Shown: positions 46,536 through 59,712, numbered from the stretch's first letter. The stretch: DNA of 64,000 bases from Macrostomum hystrix (GCA_950097015.1 CATNEN010000013.1:124001-188000), one strand, 5' to 3'. The notes: a model not told the origin generated them from the letters alone. A program made the numbers and translations.

Positions 46536-48053
46536 ACAGCTCACGCCTGTCTGTAGCTCCAAGGGATCATCAAAATTTTGGGAACCGGCTAACTGTAGCC
46601 CGCGTCAATTGCGACGACCAACCCGGGGAGGGAAAGAGCGCTTCTCCAGCGCCAATCTCCTCCTGGTCCGGCGTGCACGTGTGGGCTGAGTGGAAATGGA
46701 CGGGGGAGAAAAAAAATTAATTGGCGAAGGCGAACAACATTGCGACTGGCTTATTGACTGGCTTACTGGCGTAGCAAATTGATATTAGTTATTTGATTAA
46801 AAACGAGTTTTTGCCGTTTTCTCAGTGGCCCAAAAGGATGTTGAAAAAATTATTTTGCCGACAGGCAAATGGCGAAACAAGCGAAATGAAAATACAACTA
46901 ACGCAAGATTGATAAACAACAGATAGAAATTACGAGTCTGAGTCTAAACTGGTATAATCAGATGCCAGTCAGATGATCCAGATACACGGACCGGATGGTG
47001 GGTTACCTCGTGCATTCGATGCATCTCAGGTGTCGGGTGGTAGCCTTCGAATTATAATAAGACGTCTTTCAAACCAGCCGATCGTTCACACTGGCACAGA
47101 CAACTTCAAGGTAAGATAACACTGGCAAAATAAATGCCAACATTAAACACAAAGCGACATAATTCTGCTTGCCAATGAGAACGACCGGTTGATCCCCGGC
47201 TGAGCAACGTGCTGCGAGATGCAAGATTATACCTAACAAGATTATACCTAACCTAGGTTGCTAGTAATGGATAGGACAACTATCTTTGTCTCTGTTGTTT
47301 TGCAATTCTTAAAAAATTTACAACTAAAATAGATTTTACGAAGAACCTTCCGAAAAAGAGTTAAATATTTGATACTAAACATAAAATATTATACTTAATT
47401 TAAATAAAACGAGCGATATGGAAAACCAAACTAAACAAAATAAGCGCGGGGAGACATTGCGTCGTGAAGATGCTTTAGTAGCTTCGTAGTTAACAACAAT
47501 GACGTTTATAAACAGACAGAAAAGATAGCATAAGTAGCGATTCCAGTTAATCAAAAGGAATCATGACGGGACAGATGCAATCCACAGCAACTTTTAAGTT
47601 TTAGACACTAAGTTTTTACTAAACAACTGGTTAATTATAAAATTCAGGGATAATAAAAGACGCACGAATGGTCATTAGAAGCAAAAGAAAATTTGTTATA
47701 TTGAAACAATTTTGGTCGAATAATATTATTTTGATTTCGTATGGTTTATTTTACTTATAAAATGGAGCCTTAGACCGTTGCTGAGATATAAGTGAGAAGT
47801 CCACAGACCTCCACAGACAGAGATGTGGACTACTTATTATAAATATAAAGTAAAACAAGCAATTACGTATTTTAAGAAACCAAGTCAAGAACCCGGAGCA
47901 AAAATTAAATTATTACGACAAAAAAACAACAAACAAAGACCTACTACATACGAGAGCTTGTTGGACGGACAGCCCCGGTGTTGAGTCGAACGCAGAGTCT
48001 GCTTGCTGCGCACGAGTCACTGGAAAGCTGCGCCGACCCGTCTTGACTCGTCA
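46536..48053. other. Gene-free stretch downstream of the SR gene
   Basis: AT-rich, with a GC-rich patch at about 46600-46730 that has CCAAT and GTGCACGTG words. The sequence nearest 48053 is the likely 3' UTR of the minus-strand SR gene; TTTATT (AATAAA on the minus strand) at about 47743 is a candidate signal. No exon is supported. Confidence 0.45.
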
Positions 48054-49691
48054 TTAGCGCGACCCGACTGACCTGCTGCGACTCCTCGACTTGCGCTGAC
48101 CAGCGGTGGCGCTAGCGCCGCCATTGTCGCGCCGAGGCCCGGCGCTACCCGAGCGTGACCTGGAAACTGAGCGAGAGCGAGAGCGCGACGGAGACCGCGA
48201 ATGGGAACGGGACTTGGACCGATAGGGAGATCGAGATCGGGACGCCGACTTGGCCTTGACAGGTTTGCTACTGTTATTCACCGGCGAGCGGGAGCGGGTC
48301 ACAGATCGGGACTTGGAGTGATCCTTGGACCTGGATCGGCGATCCTTAGACCTGGATCGGCTAACGGAACGAGACTTCGAGCGATCCTTAGACCTCGATC
48401 GGCTCACAGAGCGGGACCTAGACCTAGAGCGAGAACGGGACCTAGACCGGGATCTGGACCGGGATCGAGAGCGCGAAGGCGAACGACGAGATCGACGCGA
48501 AGAGGAGCCTTTGCCGGATTCTTCGACGCCGTCGACGCTAATTCGCAGCCGGCGGCCGTGCCACTCGTAGCCGTCATATTGTTTGAGCGCCCGGCGCATG
48601 TCATCGCGGCTTTCGAATTCCACGATGCCCTCGCCGCGAACCGGTCGGTGCACGTCAGCGAAAGTCACCTCGCCGGCGTGGCGCACAAGGTCTTTCAGGT
48701 CCTGCCACTTCACGTCGGAGCCGAGGTTTTTAACGACTAGGCGGTGCCTATATAACAGACGAAATTTATTAAGCAATAAGAAAGGATCGAATACGCGTTC
48801 GTCTCTCGCACCAAGGTCCCAGGCTCCCTGAGCTTGATGCCGCGGCGAAGCCACATTCATTTAGGGAGCTTGTCGTCGTGCAATTTACGCTCTTGATGAT
48901 GACCAACCTCCGAGGCACAGTGACAGTGTACACTGCCTGACGATGAGATAGTCAGAGCAGATAAATACACCCGTGTGTGTGCGTTCCTGTGTACAGCATA
49001 CGCTTACGTGTGTGATCAGCAGTTAGCGAAATGGGGAGAATTGCCTCCTCGCTGGATGTGTCTACTGTCACCAAATGATGTGTTATTGCCCGAAGTCCTA
49101 CTGCAACTATTAGTACAATTAGTACCATTTCTTATTTCTTATTACAAATACGAATGCAAGAAGGGACAAAAAACAAATAATAAGACATACATTCGAGAAT
49201 AGCACCTGTCTAAAAAAAGCCGCTATACAGGGGGAAATTCGCTACTTCTAAAAAGAAAGAATAATATTTCAAGTGAACTATTGCTATCTGAGCAAAGCTG
49301 TGTAATAGCATTCTGCGATTGTACGATTGTTAGTAAGCAGTTAAACTGGTAAAGCAAGCATTCTTCTATTTTGCAAAAAATGGTCTGAGACTAACCTGGT
49401 ACGCGTAGGCGGGCCATATCGATCACGACCGCTGCCGCCGCTGCCTCCGCCGCCGCCTCCGCCAGGGCGCCGCTCAGAACGGGCCATCTCTAGTGTAACA
49501 CGACAGCCACAGAGGTCCCGCCCATTCAGATAGTCGACGGCGTCCTCGGCATCAGTAGAGGAGCTCAGCTGGACAAATCCGAAGCCATCGCGCAGCAGGA
49601 TATCCTCTAGTGGGCCGTAGCGGTGAAAGAATTTAGCAATGTCACGTTTAGTCACTCGTGATGACAAATTGCCAATGTATATGCGACGCAT
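48054..49691 (-). CDS. SR splicing factor with two RRMs (SRSF4/5/6, B52-like), two exons
   Basis: SR proteins bind exonic enhancers and recruit the spliceosome in the nucleus. Exons are 49396-49691 and 48054-48747. They join to 990 nt, a predicted 329 residues. RRM1 starts at residue 2 with RNP2 IYIGNL and RNP1 DGFGFVQL. A glycine-rich hinge (about residues 76-90) follows. RRM2 is the SR-type pseudo-RRM, with WQDLKDLVRHAGEVTFADVH. The tail from about residue 195 is an RS domain of repeated Ser-Arg, with SKDRS variants and a final SRSVGSR. The splice junction falls between TR and HRLVV, as expected between hinge and RRM2, with matching phase (AG|G). The single intron carries a SINE starting about 35 bp from exon 2. 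Minus-strand RS coding gives misleading open frames on the plus strand. Confidence 0.94.
48783..49140 (+). mobile_element. tRNA-derived SINE (family 1) in the SR gene intron
   Basis: The head is worn (TACGCGTTCGTCTCTCGCAC, GAGCTTGATGCCGCGG). The body is clear: GTCGTGCAATTTACGCTCTT, CAGTGTACACTGCCTGACGA, and CAGCAGTTAGCGAAATGGGG to a TATTAGTAC tail. It lies antisense to the SR gene. Confidence 0.85.
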
Positions 49692-50937
49692 ATTGAAACT
49701 ACAGTTAGAGAAAATTATAGAGCTGAAATCGAAAATTGAAATGATCAGCTATGATTGTCAGATGTCTTATTTTCACAGAAAAATAGGATTGAATTATATT
49801 GTGTTTGTTGAATTTGTGGCAAATAATCAAATAGCATAAAAGCATCACATATACTATGATGAGGATTAATGATAATTTACATACCCTGTAAAAAAGAAAC
49901 AGTGGTGAAGTGAATGGAAGAGTGGTATAATATATCTGTATTTTGCATTAAGGTCCCTGATCTCAATTCTAATAATATACTGTGAGGCCACATTTATTTA
50001 GATATGCAATCGGGCATAAACATGGAGGAAAATGAGAAAGGGGTTAGATGAGACAGGGGAGAGATGAGACAGAAGAGATGCAGTAGGAAAGATATGAGAC
50101 AGGGAAGAGGTAAGACAGAATAGATGAGACTGAGACAGAGATGATATAAGAAAAGAAAGAGATGAGACATGGGATAGATAAAACACAAGACAGATCAGCA
50201 ATGTGAGAGATGAGACAGGATACTATAGGTGTTGGAAGGGGCAATGGGCTAGATTTGGGAGCTTTGAAGGTCACATCTGGTGCATAGGCTAGAGTTTGTT
50301 GACCCTAGATTTTACATTTTACATTCATTTTGATTTAATAAATTCTTTAATTTTTTGCAAATTGCAAATTTGCTAATTTTTATGGGTTAAACCATAGGCA
50401 TTGCCTGGCTATAGTATTTTTACTAATATCATTGCCAAGGCTATTTCTTAAATAAAACTTCAATTCGACATCTAAAAAACAAATGAAATAATTTGAATAA
50501 TCTTTTTTTGCTTCCTGTTTAGAAATAAAACAATTTTGTTTCTTCTTTTACTTTAGAAAATTGGATAATGTTGGAAATTTCAACATATGATATGCCTGAT
50601 AAACAAAGCTGCCTGATGTCTATAACATGTTTATACAAATAAAAGTAACTATTGTTATGACCTTTTTGTTATCCATTTTTAGTTACAAAACAGTTAGTCT
50701 AGATTTTTACCAACATGGCCTTTTCCTTTTTAGTAATGTATACTCAACACTGATAATAACAAAAAAATTCAACCCAATTAGCTATAATGTAAAATTAAGA
50801 ATATATACAATTTGATAATATATAAGAGATAAAAATGCTCACTAGAACTAGAGCTTTGAATTAGCTAACACAAAATCACTCATTAAAGAACAACAAAAAC
50901 AAAGGATACAGGCCCAAAAAGTAAGGGAGGCATTATC
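49692..50937. other. Upstream region of the SR gene and AT-rich spacer
   Basis: The 5' flank of the SR gene is AT-rich. Loose GAGATGAGACAGG words repeat over about 50035-50225. Nothing else is supported. Confidence 0.45.
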
Positions 50938-51369
50938 GGTACATGGACACTTTGCCATCTTACAACTTTGTCATCCAGATGACGATCTGTCCAATATCTC
51001 AGAGGGTGGATGACAAAGAGACTTAGACTTGTGGACACTTCATCATCTATAAAAAAAAGTTTTCAAAGTTACAACAGAACCACCCTCTTCACCTCCTCAC
51101 ATCGTGTTGGCACCTATCTTTCAACTCTTATAATGAAATCAGTTGACACCTCTTTTTGACAATTTAGAGTGTGAAGTGTGTTCACACCTGTCCCACCACC
51201 CCACCCTCACTTTATTGATGACAAACTTGATTGCCTGTTATTAGTTGATGACGAACTGACCAAACTTTAAAGCATGCCAATTGGCTGGATGACGAAGTGT
51301 CCTACCTTCCAAGTGGATGACGAAGTTGTAAGATGACGAAGTTGTAAGATGACAAAGTGTCTAGGATCC
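50938..51369. mobile_element. 432-bp non-autonomous DNA transposon with terminal inverted repeats and 8-bp target duplication
   Basis: The ends are inverted: GGTACATGGACACTTTG at the left, and on the opposite strand GGATCCTAGACACTTTG at the right. Pairing continues through CATCTTACAACTT and GTCATCC. The left TIR carries one and the right two copies of a GATGACGAAGTTGTAA unit. GCATTATC flanks both sides exactly (50930-50937 and 51370-51377). No transposase frame is present. An 8-bp duplication is shared by hAT, P and Merlin elements, so the superfamily is open. Confidence 0.85.
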
Positions 51370-51377
51370 GCATTATC

Positions 51378-52640
51378 AGATAGGAAACCACAGAGACTAA
51401 GTATTATACATATTATATATTATATTATACATATTATACAAGTCCAGAGTTATTTACATTATTTATTATATATCATTAATTTTTGTGAAATTTTTATAGA
51501 AAATACTATAATTTGCTTTTAGTTTAGGCCTAGTTCAATAATTTAATAATTTATTTCTAGGCCTTCATCAAGGAGAATAGACCATAACTTAAGTAAGTCT
51601 AGACTAAAAACAATAAACAATGTTTATTAAATAAAGTTATTGTAAATGTTAGGCCCAACAAAGTGAATAGATTCTTGTGTGGAAGAACAATCAAAACTAA
51701 GTTACTGTTTTTTCGTTTTAAACAAAAATGTCTTTACTTATGTCGTTTACTGAAGTCTAAAAATTTAAATGATGTATAAAAAGTATGATAACTAATTACT
51801 AACCTAAGGTTAAGCCATAGCTCTTAAGCAAATGTAATATAATAAGAGGCCTGGCCTAGACTAGACCTAGTCTAGCTAGACTAGAGTATTGGGCTTTTAC
51901 ACGGTTTCAGCCATCACCTTAAAGCTAAAGCGTAGGATAGTCAAATGATCAAAATATTATGTAGGTATGTAGCCAGGTTAGAAAAAGGCTGGATAGTCAT
52001 TCCAGCCAAGGCTTTGCTCGACTTACGCATGGGATAGTCACGGCAGCCATTACTAAATGGGAATATTTACAGTTTGAATTCATTATTGCACGTACTGTAC
52101 AAAGCAACTAGTTGATATAACAATTTAAAGTACATAATATGAGCTAAGCATTCTTAAAAACCAAAATATTCAAATTTACATAAAAATAAGTTTTTCTGTG
52201 ATCAGTTCTTATCCAATGCAACAACCACACGTATAAACTATTACGACATTAAAGACATAAAAATACATTTTCTTACATCCCACTTGAAAACGGCCACTTG
52301 ATTTGTGAATCTCATCGTGGAAGCCTTAAAATATTTGAAGAGACGTTAGAAACCGTCATAACACACAGTAGAAAGTAGATGCTCAACTCATGCAACAAAA
52401 GTAGATGCTTAATACAGTCTTGCATGGCGTGGGTTGCGTGCGTGGTGTGTGCTTGCATGAATAGTACATGCAAGTGACAGGCATTCAAAAAGTTTCAGTA
52501 GCAGCGAAAATTTATTTTTATGCATACATATTATACAATATTTTAATTAAGAACATTGTTCATTTTATTCATAGCGTAATAATATATACACTCGAATATA
52601 TAAATCAAAGCTTATCATTGCAATCGAGGAGGAAGGGGTT
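51378..52640. other. AT-rich gene-free stretch
   Basis: Unique AT-rich sequence. A short palindromic cluster of CTAGACTAG words lies at about 51853-51888. No gene is supported. Confidence 0.45.
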
Positions 52641-52649
52641 AATAAAAGC

Positions 52650-53075
52650 GGAAATCGTAACTTAGCGGGAATCCTGCAGAAGCCATGCAGCATTGGCGTG
52701 GGCGTGAGCGGCGACTATTGTGCGGGCATTTACAGCCTGGAAAAGCTGCCCCGAGACGGCGGAAGATGCACCCCCGGGTCTCCCGCTCCGAAGGCTGGGC
52801 GCGAATGCGGGCCGCAAGAGCGTCTAGAAGCTCCTGAGCGTGGGGCCGAAAGGCGCCCAGAGTCCAACGCCGACCGTGTGAAAGCCGTGGTGATCGCCCA
52901 GTGCAGGCCGGCGTACTTGGCTGATTTGCCGGACTCGGCCAGGTAGTAGCTGCTGTGCAGGGTGCGACGGTGGAGGCTAGCAGATGACTTGGGGCGCGGG
53001 TGTACATGATAGTTGCGTCCCAAGCCAACGTCCACCCGCGCTCGAAGGCCGCCACCGTGGCGCCGTCCAGTTGGT
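52650..53075 (-). pseudogene. Decayed LINE ORF2 C-terminus
   Basis: The minus strand reads TLGAFRPHAQELLDALAARI then, after a shift of frame near 52780, a stretch with QAVNAR. This pattern (an LGAFG-like block, a helix, and an RTGER-like word before LxxRLxxAxQxGNA) is what I recall from the end of some LINE reverse-transcriptase proteins. The GC-rich patch stands out from AT-rich surroundings. Frame changes mean it is not functional. The recognition rests on memory of the pattern and is moderate at best. Confidence 0.4.
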
Positions 53076-53439
53076 GTCGAGACGCTGAAGGCTTTCAGCC
53101 CTGATCGGCAATGTGAATTTTTTCGAGGCTCTGAACAGCAGCATCCACGCGCCGGACGATCGAGGGTGTGGGACGAGATCTTAAGCATGGACGCCGGACA
53201 GAAACGCACTACACGTGTCGCATCTTTGAAGCGCATTCTAGGTTCAGAGTCAGATGAGACAGGTGGGAAGCTGAGACGGGTTAAGGTAACATTATCAAAA
53301 ATTTACTTTGAATTCCTTTTTTGCACGTACTGTACAAATAGCTTGTTAATATGACAATTAAGCATAGATATTTTTTTATTTAGCCGTTAAGTTGTATGTC
53401 AATTCGCGTAATTCATCGACAAATACGGACGTAATAATG

Positions 53440-53708
53440 ATTGATTGCACCAGCCCCGATTGTGACAGCCGACAGCACAGCCGCAGCTGCACACGGCTGC
53501 TCAGTCTATAGACTGGGGGGACGCCACACCCACCCTCAAGTACCCCAGCTAATGCTGGCACCCATTTAACAGCTGGGTGAACTGAAGCAGTGCATGCAGA
53601 GGTAAGTGTCTTGCTAAAGGACACAAATTGTTCCCGTGGAGTCAGGAATCGAACCCCCGACCTTCAAGTCATCAGTCCGACGCTCTAACCACAAGTCTAC
53701 AACCACCC
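53440..53708 (-). mobile_element. tRNA-derived SINE (family 2), minus-strand copy
   Basis: The minus strand has the B-box region (GGTCGGGGGTTCGATTCC), GTGTCCTTTAGCAAGACACT, AACAGCTGGGTGCC-type words and CAGTCTATAGACTGAGCAG. Compared with 40783-41035 it keeps an extra internal segment around the CACTGCTTCAGTTCACCC words, so the longer form is probably ancestral. Confidence 0.8.
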
Positions 53709-56690
53709 TGATGAAGGCTCAACTCATATTATGCACATATAATATATAATATAATATATAATATATAAATTACATATAATCTTTGGCATAGTACCTAGGA
53801 TGTCCCAAAAATAGTGGGAAAACTCGATGCACATGCTTACTGGTAAAACATAATTTATTGAAACTCACATCACTGATAAATAAACATTCGGAAGTTCTAA
53901 AGATTTTGAAATCAAGTAAAAATGTCAGTTCATTTAAAAGTTATGACCAAAGTTTTAAAGTTGTTAAATTTTATAGTTGACCAAAGCTGTGCTTGCTGCC
54001 GTTGGTGCCACGGACATCTCTTGCGTCAGCTTGTGCTTCTTTTGATTCTGGTGCTCACGCTTCTCTGTTTGTCTGTAGCTTTTTTCTGCTTCTGTTTTCT
54101 GATGCTTCTGCTCCTTTTCTTCTGTCGCAAAATTTTTGTCTAAGGATCGACAAACATGGGTTGGGGCCTTGACTTGGTGTAACTCTACCCCTTGCCCCTT
54201 GTTCTAATTTTAGCCATAACTTTTAAATAAATTGACATAATTTAATTGATTCAAAAAGCCTTTGAACTGTTGAATGTTTATTTATCAGTGACGTGAGTTT
54301 CAAGCAACCAAAAATATTGTTGACTAGCTGTTTCGAGAAAATCTATAAAATGTTTATTTAGTGCAGGACAATACGTGAGTTAATCAAAGTGTCATGTTGT
54401 AGTATATAGTTACACTACGAAAATAGGACTAGGATTCAGTGCTAAAGGGCGAGTTAATCAAGGTTCATTAAAATCGAATGGGCTTTAGCAAGCAAAAATT
54501 GCCATTTCGCTCTCATATTCGTGCCGCTCTTTTGCATGCATTGCTTCATGGATGGCCAGTGAAAACCAGTTCAAACCGGATTTGCTAGCTGGCCTGCGTG
54601 TAGCCATGCAGCTCGTCGACGGGGCGATCAAGCTCAAAACTATAGCTTGAGCCAAGTACCGAGATGCAGCTCAAACATGGGATTACATATTGACCAAAGC
54701 CCAGATCCTATACTGTAGCTCGCGTTTGCTCTTTATTGGTGGGAGAATGTGAAAATGAATTTAATCCTGCCTTTACCTGGCAGACATCTAGGGCACTCTC
54801 TGAATCACTATTGACATGGAAAAGTAACCTCCTCAACCATTTAAGCGCGGTACATTACGGTGAATTGAGTTCAAAATGTTTCAATGGTCTTAATTAGGTA
54901 ATCTAATTAGCATGCAGCTGTCCCAAAATGGTGTCGCGTGCAGCAAGCTGCATCAAATCAATTGACTTGTTAGATGATCATTGGATTATCAATCGTTTTT
55001 TAATGTTTTTCATATCATATTATCCCCCAGCATAGATGCACTATACTGTAGACGCACAAAGTTCGGGATTTCCATGTGTTGATGAAAGCAGTCTTCAAGA
55101 GCCGAGTGTTGGTCCTTAAAACGTTCTCCAATTCATGAGATACATTGAAAATGTAATGGCTTCTCAGCAGTTTTTCGAGACGCTCACAGCCGAACTACCA
55201 TCCCAATTTAGAGTGCTGGAAGTTTTATCAGCACACGCTTCCAAAGGGATGAAGCCATCGAAGGTTCGGACCACGAAGAGCGTCCTGGATTTACTTGGCC
55301 GCACTGACAGGTCGAAAACCTGTGCCTAAAATCCCCATTTTATCCCATATAACCCCTAGGGTACCATGGACTGGGTGAGATGTCTCGTTTTCTTGTCGAA
55401 TGTATCGACCAGCTACCGATTTCAGTCTATTTGGTTCGAGGATTGACCAGCCTACCATGGACGTTTGCCCACCTGAATGTTTGCTCACTGCAGCTGCATT
55501 GACGCTTGCTCATTGGGTGTTTTCCCGACTACCCTGTGCAGTATATAGGCCTCACAATAGTGAGCATTGACAGGCAATTTCATTGTTGCAGGAGTAAATA
55601 AACCCGTGCTTGCTAATTGGCACGTATAATGATATAATACAATTAAATTCCATTTTATGAAATCCAAAGCAATATTTGAATGCTGCAAACACTACATGCG
55701 TAGAAAAACATTACGAGTATAGACAGGTAGCTGTACTGATTGAGGGCAATAACATTTATGTAAGGATTCATCCTACTAACCAGGCTTTGCAAGTCTCAAG
55801 GCATTATCAAAACGCAGCTCAATAATTTTATACGTACTAGCACAGAAATTTATTAATAAATTATATTCCCTTATTTCTTGCACTTCTACTCAAAACAAAA
55901 ATTTTGGGGATTTGCTATTAACGTCTTTCTTCTCTCCCTATAGCAGACTGTGGTTTAAGAACGAATAATACACAGTTAATATCGGTCTGCAGCTCTCTCT
56001 CCTCCTCTTTGTCTCGATCCAGTTCTGTATGTCTTCTTGGCTTTTATTTTCGTGTATTGCATCCGCGCTGATCAGTGCACGGTATAATGCGCCAGTGCAG
56101 GCTGCTCGATCGTCCTTTCGCGTATTTTCCAGGTCGGATCAGATCTGCTTAACAAATCTTGCCCATGCATGCGGTAAATTTTACCGCTGCACTAACTGTA
56201 GAAGGCTAGTGGGCCCTGATTTCAGCGAAGCGTCTGATCCTCCCCCTCTCTCCCCCTACCTCCTCCCTAGTCTGTCTGTCCTGGTTATTGTGAACAAATT
56301 TGGCGCACCGCGCTACAAATTCACTGTCTGCTTTTCGTAGCAGATCTACCCCAATGATTCTGAATTTTTACTCCTGTGCTTCGATTCTGATGCTCAACAG
56401 ATTGTACTCAGCAGATTGTACTCAGCAGATTGTACTCAACAGATTGTACATCGGATCAGTTCGGAAATTAAGATCGCCCGCTCTGCAGAATGTTTTGTTG
56501 CAATTTTTTAGATTTTAGTCACCTTTTATTGAGAAGCGTTGCTCGGCGGCAAAAATTTTATATGGTCGAAATAGGCAGTTTAATAATTCATACTACAGAC
56601 CGTTCAACTTTTTAAAGTGCATGCAGGCTTAAGTGAAGACTACGTTTTTGCACCATGAAAAGACTGCGGTTCCATCAATAGTCTGCTCGG
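53709..56690. other. Gene-free stretch
   Basis: Mostly AT-rich. An (ATAATATATA)-type simple repeat lies at about 53738-53775. Tandem AGCAGATTGTACTC words lie at about 56396-56445. Short open frames have no supported identity. Confidence 0.45.
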
Positions 56691-56692
56691 GA

Positions 56693-56809
56693 ATGAGAGG
56701 AGAGAGACTAGTAGAGGCACTGAAGGATCACCTAACAGACGACACAATCCCACACCACATGCGTGGATTCAAGAACTGGCTTACAGATCTGTGCACTAAT
56801 ATAATTTAA
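56693..56809 (+). other. Short open frame, possible exon or element fragment
   Basis: A 38-codon frame, with balanced codon use and an amphipathic look (GERLVEALKDHLTDDTIPHH then MRGFKNWLTDL), ends at TAA 56807-56809. A possible acceptor (CATCAATAG) lies 14 bp upstream. No family is recognised and no partner exon was found. Confidence 0.25.
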
Positions 56810-56907
56810 AGTATCAGTGTGCGGGCCTGCTTCGGAATATACCCTAATTATTTGCTAAATTACTTGCCGATTCGCCGAGAGTTCCTTGCTAACAGTGGAA
56901 GATAGAC

Positions 56908-57020
56908 CACAGGCTATTTCAAATACCCACTGTCTACTTCAGGATAGCTGCCAAACCGAATTTTTCATGAAAGTCCACCATCTAAGTAAACATTTCCCGC
57001 CATTTACGTGATTCAGCATT
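56908..57020 (+). repeat. Dispersed repeat, AACAGTAGA family
   Basis: AACAGTGGAAGATAGACCAC, GGCTATTTCAAATACCCACT, GATAGCTGCCAAACCGAAT and CATGAAAGTCCACCATCTAA, in the same order as at 60308-60450 and, inverted, 40022-40215. Confidence 0.72.
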
Positions 57021-57372
57021 TTCCTACGACTACGATCGAGCTACACAATGGTTGGAGTCAAATTAGCATATAAAAAGAGTCACATTCGTTGAAAAAAACG
57101 CTTTATGAGAACGGCTACAGTTTAAATATTCCAGCATCCGGCACTAAATTACTGAATTAAAATGTGAATAAGCCAGATGGACGAGCCGCTAAGTGATCCA
57201 GCGAGGCAGTTTCTTTGCTCAACAGGCTTATCAGTGGAATATAATAATCTCTATGATTTTTCTCTCAACGTAACTAATACAAACACTCATGCATTCCTTG
57301 AATTATGCAAATGAAAGTGGCAATTGATTGTTTGTCGCTATAGAATTCAGTCAGCCTAACGCTCAAAGTAAG

Positions 57373-57595
57373 GGGTGAGTGCCAGAGCGGTTAACGCGTT
57401 TGCCTATAGCGCCTAGAGCCCTGAGCTCGATTCCATGGCGACGCCACTTTTATTTGAGGCGCAGCCGCGGAGAGAAGGCATGGGGGCTTGTCGTGCAATT
57501 TACGCCCTTGATGGCCAACCCCCAAGGCACAGTGAAAGTGTACACTGCCTGACGATGAGAAAGTCAGTGTAGATGGACATCGCTTATTATTCTAG
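57373..57595 (+). mobile_element. tRNA-derived SINE (family 1), 5' half
   Basis: Clean A box (GTGCCAGAGCGGTTAACG) and B box (GAGCTCGATTCC), then GCGCAGCCGCGGAGAGAAGG, GTCGTGCAATTTACGCCCTT, and GTACACTGCCTGACGATGAG, ending in TTATTATT. It stops where the longer copies continue, so it may be a shorter subfamily. Confidence 0.88.
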
Positions 57596-57629
57596 GTAAT
57601 AGTGGAAAACCAACTACTGCTTGAAAGTG

Positions 57630-57840
57630 CCACTGGGGATTATGGGGGCGCCACATAGTTTCTGGGGAGCGCCATGGGGGATTCGGCGGGCGTGCCACCG
57701 GGGATTAGGGAGGCGCCACCGGTGATTAGGGAGGCGCCACCGGTGATTAGGGAGGCGCCACCGGGGACTAGGGAGGCGCCACTGGGGATTCGGGGGTGCC
57801 ACCCGGGGATTCGAAGGGACGCCACTGGGTAATAGGGGGG
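57630..57840. repeat. 21-bp minisatellite
   Basis: About nine units around GGGAGGCGCCACCGGTGATT plus A, with variants GGGGATTCGG and a few 1-2-bp indels. Confidence 0.88.
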
Positions 57841-59712
57841 GGAAGCCATATTGGCAACATTTAATGTCCAGCATTTATTATGTGGGACAAAATTTAATAA
57901 ATGATAGTCACAGTGGCGGTGATGCATATCGAAATGCTGACTTGCTCCTTCGTTTCATAATAACGCTGCCACCACTTCACTAGAGCCCAGCTAGCTGGGC
58001 CTCTTCATACCTCCGGTCCCTCGGTCCCTCGATCGCGAGCCATCAAACTATAAAGTGGTCGCGAAAGTGGACGATCGAACAAAAATCTTCGGCGCACCAA
58101 TAAATATACTGAAGCGAAATTTCCTGATGGGCCGAGCAACCGTAGCAGCCATTGCTAGATGCGAAATTCGCCAATATCCTGCCAGTCTGTTGGGACGCAC
58201 AAAAGCACTGCGGCCCTTTTATTGCCAATATGGTTTCCATCCCATCCATCAGAGTTGTGCAAACCAATATTGGGTGCCGCAGCTACCAGGCTATCGATGA
58301 GTCACACACTGGGATACGCTGTGGTCTGGAGTGAAAATTAAAAACTGCTTTTGGGAACTGATCAAGAAACCCGGAGGTCAAGCACAAACAGACTGTTGGG
58401 CAGACCGAGAGACAAGTCGCGTTTGTGACGCGGCACGAACAATCTGTTTCTTCGCCATTCATAATGTGTATTTGCAAGAAAACTGAAAAATTTTCACTTT
58501 CATCGTACAGGTTCTTGGATACACGTCGAAAGTTAAACTGCGCACTTGTAAATTCACTAGATGCACCCAGGCAGAGTAGAGTATCTATTCGAGTAGCTAA
58601 ATATTTACAGAAGAAAAAACGAGTGTTATACGTCAAGATGCATCAATTTTCCGATTCATTCTGTCATACCAACGGTTGGTGGTGAATAAAAGTAAACCGA
58701 GCATTATGTTCTGGCATGCTCAAAAGCATTAACTACCATATTCAATAAGCATTATCGGACCGTTGGTATGAATACAAGTAGACAACACAGGTTTTAACGA
58801 TGCTACCTCATATTATACCTATTATCGTAAAACAGAAATTCAAATCACACAAGAAATGAGAAACTTTCGTCAGACGATCAGCAACCGCTATGGTAACTGC
58901 CGTCAATAACTATGGTAGAGCACAGGTACATTTAAATAGCAAAGCTTTAACAAACAAAACATGTAGACTTTGTGAAAATTGATTCAGTGTTTCTCTCGCT
59001 CTACAGCCGACCCTCAACACCACCGGCAAGGGAGCTTTGCCTTCTTTCTACTTCGATCAGAGTTTCACTGAATCACTGAAAACTGCGAAATTTCGTTCAA
59101 CAGCGTCAAATGACAGGTCGACGAGTGAAAGGGCTTCCCATGGGAATGGCCAAACAAAACCCTCTTTATAGCTTTCTGCTGTATCCTACTTTCTTCAAGA
59201 GGTTACGTAATTGTTTTTATCTGCAGTCGATATTTCTTTGAAAATGCAGCGCATGCGATAGGATACAGGGTATCTTCTTCCCAAACCCTGCAGGGGGCAT
59301 ATTTCTTATCCTAATTAGATTAGGGGAAAACTCTCTTGTAAGAAATCGACAATGCCAATAGCGCTGCCCTCCTGGAACACTGATTGATATTTTAAAATGG
59401 CGATAAATAACCATTAAAAAATAAATTAACCATTTAAAATAGCAGATTTAAGTGTAAAATGTAAATCTGCTATCCATATTCCTGTGCTTTGATAACATGC
59501 GTTTGGCAATCTAAAAAGTGGAAATAAACCTTACCAGGCTTAATGCCTAGGCTGGTCCAAAAGTACCGTTAAGCAGTCGCTTTCAATGTTCAGCGCCTAG
59601 CAGGCAAAAGAATGCGCTAATCTCTATTGGCAGCTTGTTAGTTAAGCAGCTCGGAGCAGGTGAGACGGCACGACTTGCCTAAATCTGATCCCGGTCCTAA
59701 ATCTGATTGCCA
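57841..59712. other. Gene-free stretch
   Basis: Unique sequence with short open frames (60-117 codons) lacking recognisable features. Nothing further is supported. Confidence 0.45.

Noticed and set aside
48201-48740. 179-codon plus-strand frame rich in Arg, Gly and Pro
   Set aside because: Antisense shadow of the RS domain and RRM2 of the SR factor.
57373-57450. Possible tRNA gene (A and B boxes present)
   Set aside because: The body that follows matches five other loci and the cloverleaf is imperfect, so it is a SINE head.
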